The notes beneath the pieces are model-generated. The model ran no database searches, had not been told where the DNA came from, and saw only the letters and a list, made by a program, of their open reading frames with translations. A stretch of DNA of 59,493 nucleotides. It comes from JBOHDX01 sp050700835. Lineage in GTDB: Bacteria; Actinomycetota; Actinomycetes; Propionibacteriales; Nocardioidaceae. How positions within the stretch are numbered: the first letter of the stretch is position 1; every line of letters starts with the position of its first letter. Below are positions 35,291 to 41,533 of the stretch, in pieces. The DNA lies in contig JBOHDX010000037.1 of NCBI GenBank assembly GCA_050700835.1, positions 1-59,493 of the forward strand, in the 5' to 3' direction. The translations under genes were made by a program, and so were the position numbers.

Positions 35291-35308
35291 GCGGCCTGAG
35301 ACGGGGCG

Positions 35309-35314
35309 TAGGGT
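35309..35314 (+). promoter_or_regulatory. -10 box of the molybdenum hydroxylase gene (leaderless)
   Basis: TAGGGT followed by 6 bases and GTG 35321. It decides for this GTG as the start. Confidence 0.5.
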
Positions 35315-35320
35315 TCGGTT

Positions 35321-37690
35321 GTGCCAGGATCATTGCTCGGTAACTCCGTTCGTCGTGTTGAGGACCCTGACCTGATTCGGGGACGCGGCACCTACACCGA
35401 CAACCTCTCCGTCGACGGCACCTTGCACCTCGTCTTCGTCCGGTCTCCCTTTGCACACGCGCGTCTGACGGTGCGCGACACGTCTGAGGCGGCGGCGGCG
35501 CCTGGCGTGGTGGCAGTCTTCACCGCCGCCGACCTCGGCCTCCCGCCCACCCATCCGTTCTTCGTACTCAACCCCGACTGTCCCCGCCCGCCGCTGGCGC
35601 AGGACAAGGTCCGGTTCGTGGGGGAGCCGGTCGCCGCCGTCGTGGCGGAGACCGCCCGACAGGCAATCGACGCCGTCGAGTTGGTGGACGTGGACTACGA
35701 CGACCTGCCCGTGGTGGCCGATCCGGAAGCCGCGCTCGAGGATGGCGCCCCGTTGCAGTTCGAGGGGATGGGTACCAACGTGGCGGCGGGGGAGCGCGAG
35801 CCGGACGGATCAGACGTGCTCAGCGACGCCGAGGTCGTGGTGCGCCTCCGGGCGGTCAACCAAAGGATCGCCGTCGCGCCGATCGAGGGCAACGCGATCC
35901 ATGCCGACCCGACCGACGACGGAACGCACGAGCTGACCGTCCACATGGCTACCCAGATGCCCCACTTCGCGCGCGACCAGATCGCGTCCGTCTTCGGGAT
36001 CGACAAGGCAAAAGTGCGTGTCGTCGCCCCACACGTCGGCGGCGCCTTCGGCGGCAAGGCAGGTCTGCCGTCGGAGCACGTGGTCGTCGTGGCCGCCGCC
36101 CTGCGCCTGGGCCGCCCGGTCAAGTGGACCGAGACCCGCTCCGAGGCCATGCTGTCGATGCACGGGCGAGCCCAAGTGCAGTACGCCGAGCTCGGACTGC
36201 GCCGCGACGGTGCCATCACCGGCCTTCGGCTGCGCATCGTCGGCGACGCCGGCGCGTACGCCGGGTTCGGGGGAGCCCTTGCACTGGGCCCCAGCCGGAT
36301 GATGGCTCAGGGCGTCTACGTCATCCCGAGGCTGAGCTACTCCGCGGTTGCGGCGATGACGAACACGAGTCCCGTCGGTGCCTTCCGGGGTGCGGGACGG
36401 CCGGAGGCCGCGGCACTGCTGGAGCGGTTGATGGATCGCGCTGCGGTCGAGCTGGACATGGATCCCGTGGAGCTGCGCCGACGCAACCTGATCGGGTCGG
36501 ATGCGTTCCCCTACACCACTCAGGTCGGCACGACGTACGACAGTGGTGACTACAGCCGCCCCCTCGATGAGGCGCAGCGCATCGCCGGATACGACGCGCT
36601 GCGCAAGGAGCAGACTCGCCGCCGCGACAACGGCGACACCAAGCTGCTCGGGATCGGCACCGCGACGTACGTCGAGATCACCGGTGCCGGCGATGGCGAG
36701 TTCGGGTCGGTGGAGGTGCACGACGATGGCACCGTCACCGCCATGGCCGGCACGTCTGCGCACGGGCAGGGCCACGCGACGTCGTTCTCGATGATCGTGG
36801 CCGATCGGTTGAAGGTCCCGCTGGAGTCGGTGCGCTACGTCCAGTCCGACACCGCGCGGGTCGCCCGCGGCGGTGGCACCGGCGGGTCCCGCTCGCTCCA
36901 GCTGGGCGGCAACGCGGTGGGTGCCGCCGCCGACGACGTGCTCCGCCAGGGCCGTGAGCTGGCGGCCACCATGCTCGAAGCGAGCATCGACGACGTGGTT
37001 CTCGGTGACGGTGGGCAGTTCGAGGTGGCGGGCGTACCCACCGCGTCCGTGTCGTGGCGCGATCTGGCGGCGCATGCGGGCCAGTCCGGCGGCGCCCTAG
37101 CCGCAGCCATGGACTTCGAGCAGGACGGGGCGACCTTCCCGTTCGGTGCGCACGTGGCCGTCGTCGAGGTCGACGTGGACACGGGCCAGGTCACGCCGCT
37201 GCGACTCGTTGCGGTCGACGACTGCGGGCAGATACTCAACCCGATGATCGTCGAGGGACAGCAGCACGGAGGTGCGGCGCAAGGCATCGCGCAGGCTCTG
37301 TGGGAGCGGTTCGTCTATGCCGACGACGGCACGCCGCTCACGTCCACGTTCGTCGACTACACGTTGCCGTCGGCCGTCGACCTGCCGGCGTTGGAGGTGT
37401 CGACCACGCAGACCCCGACGCCGCTGAATCCGTTGGGCGCCAAGGGGATCGGCGAGTCTGCGACGATCGGGTCGACCCCGGCCATGCAGAACGCCGTGAT
37501 CGACGCGGTGGCGCACCTGGGCGTACGCCACATCGACATGCCGTGCACGCCGGACCGGGTCTGGGCCGCGATCTCGCGGGCGCAGGCGGGGGAGCCGCCG
37601 GACGAGTGGCGCGAACCGCCGTCCGTGTTCGCAACCCTGCCGGTCCGAGGCGCGGCTGGCGAGGACGAGGCAGCAGGCCCGGACATCTGA
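35321..37690 (+). CDS. Xanthine dehydrogenase/CO dehydrogenase-family large subunit, without partner subunits
   Basis: The protein has 789 residues and binds a molybdopterin cytosine dinucleotide cofactor, with the N-terminal aldehyde oxidase/xanthine dehydrogenase hammerhead and then the Mo-binding region. AFRGAGRPEA replaces the cysteine-bearing loop of true (form I) CO dehydrogenase, so CO oxidation is unlikely; form II-like enzymes carry this loop. The catalytic glutamate motif GIGESATIGS is present near residue 710. The iron-sulfur and FAD subunits that normally accompany it are not adjacent. The MBL-fold gene follows 2 bases after the stop. Confidence 0.9.
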   Translation: MPGSLLGNSVRRVEDPDLIRGRGTYTDNLSVDGTLHLVFVRSPFAHARLTVRDTSEAAAAPGVVAVFTAADLGLPPTHPFFVLNPDCPRPPLAQDKVRFVGEPVAAVVAETARQAIDAVELVDVDYDDLPVVADPEAALEDGAPLQFEGMGTNVAAGEREPDGSDVLSDAEVVVRLRAVNQRIAVAPIEGNAIHADPTDDGTHELTVHMATQMPHFARDQIASVFGIDKAKVRVVAPHVGGAFGGKAGLPSEHVVVVAAALRLGRPVKWTETRSEAMLSMHGRAQVQYAELGLRRDGAITGLRLRIVGDAGAYAGFGGALALGPSRMMAQGVYVIPRLSYSAVAAMTNTSPVGAFRGAGRPEAAALLERLMDRAAVELDMDPVELRRRNLIGSDAFPYTTQVGTTYDSGDYSRPLDEAQRIAGYDALRKEQTRRRDNGDTKLLGIGTATYVEITGAGDGEFGSVEVHDDGTVTAMAGTSAHGQGHATSFSMIVADRLKVPLESVRYVQSDTARVARGGGTGGSRSLQLGGNAVGAAADDVLRQGRELAATMLEASIDDVVLGDGGQFEVAGVPTASVSWRDLAAHAGQSGGALAAAMDFEQDGATFPFGAHVAVVEVDVDTGQVTPLRLVAVDDCGQILNPMIVEGQQHGGAAQGIAQALWERFVYADDGTPLTSTFVDYTLPSAVDLPALEVSTTQTPTPLNPLGAKGIGESATIGSTPAMQNAVIDAVAHLGVRHIDMPCTPDRVWAAISRAQAGEPPDEWREPPSVFATLPVRGAAGEDEAAGPDI

Positions 37691-37692
37691 GC

Positions 37693-38334
37693 ATGAAGCT
37701 CACGAAGTACGCCCACGCTTGTGTCCGACTCGAGCGCGACGGTCGGGTGCTGGTGATCGACCCGGGCGTCTACTCCGAGGCGTCCGAAGCGTTGCGGGGC
37801 GCCGACGCGGTGCTGGTGACGCACGGACACGCCGACCACGTCGACCTGGCCGCGCTCGAGGCGGCTGTGGCCGAGGCACCCGGACTCGGCGTCTGGGCGC
37901 CGGAGCCGCTGGTCCGCGAATGGGGGTCGCTCGGCTCGCGGGCAAGTGGGGTGGCCGCCGGACAAGGATTCGAGGCGGCTGGCTTCGCGGTCCGGACGTT
38001 CGGCGACTGGCATGCGTTCAACAACCGCTGGACGCCGATGATCGCCAATGTGGGCTATCTCGTCGACGGCCGGGTATTCCATCCCGGGGACGCATTCACG
38101 GTGCCGACCGAGCCGGTGGACACCCTTCTCCTCCCGACCTCCGCGCCGTGGTCGAAGACGGCAGACGTCCTCGACTACCTCGTCGCCGTCCGCCCGCACA
38201 CGGCACACCAGCTCCACGACGCCTTGCTGAGTGAGGTGGGCGTCACGGCGGTGGAGACCCACGTCGAGAGGGTGGCGGCGCTTTATGGCGTCGCGTTCGA
38301 CCACCTCGACACTGGTGCGTCCGTGCAGGTCTGA
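37693..38334 (+). CDS. MBL-fold metallohydrolase (UlaG-like)
   Basis: The protein has 213 residues and a metallo-beta-lactamase fold. The metal motif THGHADHVD is at about residues 43-51, and a second metal histidine is in RVFHPGDAF near 130. It resembles the UlaG/beta-lactamase-superfamily II hydrolases that act on small sugar or phosphodiester substrates. The start is 2 bases after the molybdenum hydroxylase gene, so the two are probably one transcript; a metabolic link is inferred only. Confidence 0.88.
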   Translation: MKLTKYAHACVRLERDGRVLVIDPGVYSEASEALRGADAVLVTHGHADHVDLAALEAAVAEAPGLGVWAPEPLVREWGSLGSRASGVAAGQGFEAAGFAVRTFGDWHAFNNRWTPMIANVGYLVDGRVFHPGDAFTVPTEPVDTLLLPTSAPWSKTADVLDYLVAVRPHTAHQLHDALLSEVGVTAVETHVERVAALYGVAFDHLDTGASVQV

Positions 38335-38394
38335 GGCATCACTCCGGACCCGGCGAGCACGGCGACTCAAGGCCCCAGCGGTCGCCGATGCTGC

Positions 38395-38988
38395 TCAGGA
38401 CCGGCAACGACGACCCAGCACGGCCAGCAGCCGTTCGCTGGCGCCCGCATGTGCGGGTACGTCGAGCGCCGCAGCGAATCGCCTGGGCCGATCGCCGTCG
38501 GTGACGACGAGCGGGACCAGTACCAGCAGCTCCTCCGCCAGCCGTGGCGGCAACGGCCGGTCGTGGCCGCACGCGCGCGCGACATCCCATCCGTGCACGG
38601 CGATCTCGAGGGCACCGGTGGATGCCAGCACCGTGGCCGTGACCGGGCACCCGGCCACCGACACCAGGTCCGCGCCTTCGTTGTTGGCCCACGCTCCGAG
38701 CAGGGACGATGCCCTGCTGCGCAGCGCCTCGACGAGGTCGGCGGTCGAGGCAACGTCGGGTGCGGGACACAGCTCGACGGCGCCTGACTCGCCGGCTTGC
38801 TGCAGGGCAGTCAGCGAGTCGTGTAGGTGCTGCAGCAGCGTGCGCAGGTCCCAGCCGGCGCAGGGCGACGAGCGAGTGAGGTCGTCGGGTGCGACGAGTC
38901 CCAGGCTGGCCCTGGTGTAGGCGACGGAGCGCTCGAGCAAGCCGAACGCCCCGGCCAGCGGAGGGGCATCCACCTGGTCAGTGGACAT
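38395..38988 (-). CDS. TIGR03086/mycothiol-dependent maleylpyruvate isomerase-type protein
   Basis: The protein has 197 residues and a DinB/MDMPI-like four-helix metal-binding fold. The start region SSPCAGWDLRTLLQHLHDS and the GALEIAVHGWDVARACG segment carry the histidines expected for metal binding. Several such proteins use mycothiol. It overlaps the end of the sigma-factor gene by 11 bases, so the two are co-translated. A role in sensing or clearing electrophiles beside the sigma factor is inferred. Confidence 0.82.
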   Translation of the reverse strand: MSTDQVDAPPLAGAFGLLERSVAYTRASLGLVAPDDLTRSSPCAGWDLRTLLQHLHDSLTALQQAGESGAVELCPAPDVASTADLVEALRSRASSLLGAWANNEGADLVSVAGCPVTATVLASTGALEIAVHGWDVARACGHDRPLPPRLAEELLVLVPLVVTDGDRPRRFAAALDVPAHAGASERLLAVLGRRCRS

Positions 38989-40003
38989 GTGGGCCAGGCA
39001 GGCTCTTCGGCAGACCGAAGAAGGCGAACAGCTCGGTGTCGAAGAAGGCGGCGACGTGGCTCACGCCGTCCGGGCTGAGCGTCAGCACCTGGAGGTGGAA
39101 CGGCCAGAACTGGTCGTCTGCGCCACGCATGTAGAGGCCGAAGGCCGGCTGACCGTTGGCCCACGTGGGGACCATGCGCATGTCGTGACGCTGGCCGGGG
39201 CACTGGGTGTCGATGAGGCGGCCGATGGTCTCCGGCCCTTGGTACCAACCCGTGAACGGTGGCATCTCCCAGACCGCGTCGTGGGTGAACATCTCGACGA
39301 TCGTGGCGATGTCCTTCTCCCAGAAGGCCGTGACGTAGCGGTCGAGCAGCTCGCGCTGCTCAGGCGAAGTGGGCTCCACGATCGAGTCCTGGGTGAGCGC
39401 TGCCTGCGCGAGCTGGGCGCGTGCGCGTTGCAGGATGCTGTTGACCGCGACTGTGGTGGTGCCGAGCGCCTCCGCCGTCTCCGCGGCCCGCCACTGCAAC
39501 ACGTCGCGCAGGATCAGCACCGCCCGCTGTCGAGGGGGGAGGTGCTGCAGCGCGGCGATGAAGGCCAGGCGGATGCTCTCGCGAGACGCGACGATCTCGG
39601 CCGGGTCGTTGCGCTCGGAGCTGGCCATGGCGTCCGGGACCGGTTCGAGCCACGACACCTCAGGGGTCTCGATGAGCGGCTCGTCCGGGTTGCTGCTCGG
39701 GGCGCCGAGCCCGGTAGGCAGCGGCCGCTTGTCACGGCCGGCCAGCGCGGTCAGGCACGCGTTGGTGGCGATGCGGTACAGCCAGGTGCGCAGCGACGAC
39801 CGGTTCTCGAAGTTGTGGTACGAGCGCCAAGCCCGCAGGTAGGTCTCCTGCACCAGGTCCTCGGCGTCGTGCACCGACCCTAGCATCCGGTAGCAGTGCG
39901 CGAACAGCTCGCGGCGGTAGGGGTCGGTCAGCCTCGGGAAGTCGTCGTCTGCTGGCTGCGCCGGACCCGCTGTGGAACGTTGCTCGGTTGTCTGCCCGCT
40001 CAT
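38978..40003 (-). CDS. ECF-type RNA polymerase sigma factor with a SnoaL-like tail (SigG/SigX5 type)
   Basis: The protein has 341 residues. Sigma region 2 is clear (YRMLGSVHDAEDLVQETYLRAWRSYHNF near 40-65), and region 4 is ALQHLPPRQRAVLILRD with TTVAVNSILQRARAQL. A SnoaL/NTF2-like domain fills the last 120 residues. This layout is that of mycobacterial SigG and of SigX5. No anti-sigma gene is next to it; the SnoaL tail may take that role. The start has a GAGGGAGG site. It is divergent from a VOC gene across 320 bases. Confidence 0.9.
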   Translation of the reverse strand: MSGQTTEQRSTAGPAQPADDDFPRLTDPYRRELFAHCYRMLGSVHDAEDLVQETYLRAWRSYHNFENRSSLRTWLYRIATNACLTALAGRDKRPLPTGLGAPSSNPDEPLIETPEVSWLEPVPDAMASSERNDPAEIVASRESIRLAFIAALQHLPPRQRAVLILRDVLQWRAAETAEALGTTTVAVNSILQRARAQLAQAALTQDSIVEPTSPEQRELLDRYVTAFWEKDIATIVEMFTHDAVWEMPPFTGWYQGPETIGRLIDTQCPGQRHDMRMVPTWANGQPAFGLYMRGADDQFWPFHLQVLTLSPDGVSHVAAFFDTELFAFFGLPKSLPGPHVH

Positions 40004-40323
40004 CGCGGCGGCCCTCCCTCATCTGCGGTCACTGTAGAGGACCAGGCGACGGTTCTCCCGCTCGTACAGACCCGGCCTGGTGCGCGAACTCATCGGTCTT
40101 CGAGGGGTGATCCTGACCACTGCGGGGTCGTCATGGGTGTTCGCAGTACGCCTTGGAAGGAAGACCCATGGACGACACGATGACTCTGAGCCTCCGGAGT
40201 GGTCAACACGACTGCGCCGGAACTCGTCGAGCCCTAGCGGCGCCGATGAGTTTCCCCGCAGTGACCGGTCTGTAGCGACAGACGTACCGATCTGCACCCG
40301 AACCGCGAAAGGTGGTACCACCC
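40004..40323. other. Divergent intergenic region of 320 bases
   Basis: The region between the ECF sigma-factor gene and the VOC gene has no supported gene. It holds the mirrored promoter boxes described separately and the AAAGGTGG ribosome binding site of the VOC gene. Confidence 0.6.
40087..40252. promoter_or_regulatory. Divergent promoter region with mirrored CCGATGAGTT and AGTGGTCA boxes
   Basis: CCGATGAGTT occurs on the minus strand at 40087-40096 (84 bases before the sigma-factor start) and on the plus strand at 40243-40252 (72 bases before the VOC start). AGTGGTCA is also mirrored, at 40114-40121 (minus) and 40198-40205 (plus). CGATGA is, as I recall, the -10 sequence of SigG-type promoters. 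Mirrored copies facing both genes suggest joint control by the sigma factor. The spacing of the two box pairs differs by about two helical turns (17 against 37 bases). Confidence 0.5.
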
Positions 40324-40728
40324 ATGGCGCGCAAGATCTTCGTGAACCTCCCAGTGAAGGACCTCGCCAGGTCCGTCGCCTTCTTCACCGAGCTGGGCTT
40401 CGAGTTCAACCCTCAGTTCACCGACGACAAGGCGACCGCCATGATCGTCAGCGACGACGCGTTCGTGATGCTGCTGGTCGAGGACTTCTACAAGACGTTC
40501 ACGAAGAAGCAGGTGGTGGACCCGACCACGCACAACGAGGCGATCGTCGCCCTGTCCGCGGACAGCCGCGAGGAGGTCGACGACCTGGTCACGAAGGCCC
40601 TGGCCGCCGGCGGGCAGCGTTCGAACGACCCGATCGAGGACGGCCCGATGTACGGCGCGAGCTTCCAGGACGTCGACGGTCACCTGTGGGAGGTCATCTA
40701 CATGGACCCGGCCGCGTTGGCCGACTGA
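40324..40728 (+). CDS. VOC-family (glyoxalase-fold) protein
   Basis: The protein has 134 residues and a single vicinal-oxygen-chelate domain: MARKIFVNLPVKDLARSVAF at the start and FQDVDGHLWEVIYMD at the end, with a metal-binding glutamate. Members include glyoxalase I, dioxygenases and bleomycin-resistance proteins. The ATG has an AAAGGTGG site 5 bases upstream. It sits opposite the sigma-factor gene; SigG in mycobacteria is reported to control glyoxalase-type genes, which fits this arrangement. Confidence 0.88.
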   Translation: MARKIFVNLPVKDLARSVAFFTELGFEFNPQFTDDKATAMIVSDDAFVMLLVEDFYKTFTKKQVVDPTTHNEAIVALSADSREEVDDLVTKALAAGGQRSNDPIEDGPMYGASFQDVDGHLWEVIYMDPAALAD

Positions 40729-40789
40729 CACACGAGTCCGCCTGGCTCGTTGACCGCATCACCCGTACCACCGCACCACCCCGTACCAG

Positions 40790-40850
40790 CGCAATTGGCG
40801 TGAAGTGGCTGGGCCTTGGCCCGGATCTCGACCACTTCACGCCAATTGCG
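40790..40850. repeat. Palindromic element, copy A
   Basis: A perfect 19-bp inverted repeat (CGCAATTGGCGTGAAGTGG and its complement) surrounds a 23-base spacer that contains GGCCCGGATCTCGA. The same element, in the same orientation, is found at 41443-41505. It lies upstream of the small secreted-protein gene. Confidence 0.9.
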
Positions 40851-40978
40851 GCGTGGGGGACATGCCACCCGATCGGGTTCCGACGGTGACACGGTCGGGC
40901 TATGTCCGTCTCGTGAACGGCGGCGTAGCGTCCCCCCGCGTCACGAGACGTGAAGAGTCATCCGGAGGGAATCCCCTT

Positions 40979-41422
40979 ATGAACTTGACCAAGCGCCGTA
41001 CCACCGCCTGCGCTCTCTCGGCTATCACGCTGGCCACGGGTGCCATCGCCGGAGTCGCCGCCTCCGGCTCGGCAACGGCATCGAGCTCCATGCACACGTT
41101 GAAGTTCACCGCGATCCAAAACCAGTCACACCAGTTCGGACGTCGCGCGTTCGCCTCCACCGACATCGACCGGAGGATGGGGAAGCTGATCGGGTACGAC
41201 ACGGTCAGCTGCATGTTCAACGGCCATGCGTTCGTCTGCAACGTCGGGCTATCCCTTAAGGGCGGACAGATGTACGCACGGTTCACCCTGGGCCGGTCCG
41301 GCACGTTCGCCGGCCGGATCACCGGTGGTGGCGGGGCGTACCTCGGTGTCACCGGCACGCTCACCGGCCACTCGGCGCAGCGCAGCAACAGGACGTCGGT
41401 GACGGTGCACTACATGCTCTGA
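40979..41422 (+). CDS. Small secreted protein, possibly with an allene-oxide-cyclase-type barrel
   Basis: The protein has 147 residues and a signal peptide (about 1-35). The mature part has a tight beta-rich pattern with GTFAGRITGGGGAYLGVTGTLTG, which resembles the AOC/dirigent-like barrel of actinobacterial secreted proteins, but I am not certain. Two cysteines could form a disulfide. The start has a CCGGAGGG site. The gene is enclosed by two copies of the same palindromic element, 40790-40850 and 41443-41505, in the same orientation. Confidence 0.75.
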   Translation: MNLTKRRTTACALSAITLATGAIAGVAASGSATASSSMHTLKFTAIQNQSHQFGRRAFASTDIDRRMGKLIGYDTVSCMFNGHAFVCNVGLSLKGGQMYARFTLGRSGTFAGRITGGGGAYLGVTGTLTGHSAQRSNRTSVTVHYML

Positions 41423-41442
41423 CTCGGGCGCGCTCCACCTGC

Positions 41443-41505
41443 CCGCAATTGCGGCGAAGTGGTCGGGTTTCCGCCCGGATCTCGACCACTTCCCGCCAAT
41501 TGCGG
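41443..41505. repeat. Palindromic element, copy B
   Basis: Arms of 23 bases (41443-41465 and 41483-41505) pair at 20 of 23 positions. The inner GCCCGGATCTCGACCACTTC stretch is shared with copy A at 40790-40850. It lies between the converging small secreted-protein gene and the CHAP-domain gene. Confidence 0.88.
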
Positions 41506-41533
41506 CAGAGAGGGGTGTGCGCGCGGGAGCGGG

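Noticed and set aside
35321..37690. Form I carbon monoxide dehydrogenase
   Set aside because: The active-site loop reads AFRGAGRPEA and lacks the cysteine motif of that enzyme; partner subunits are absent.
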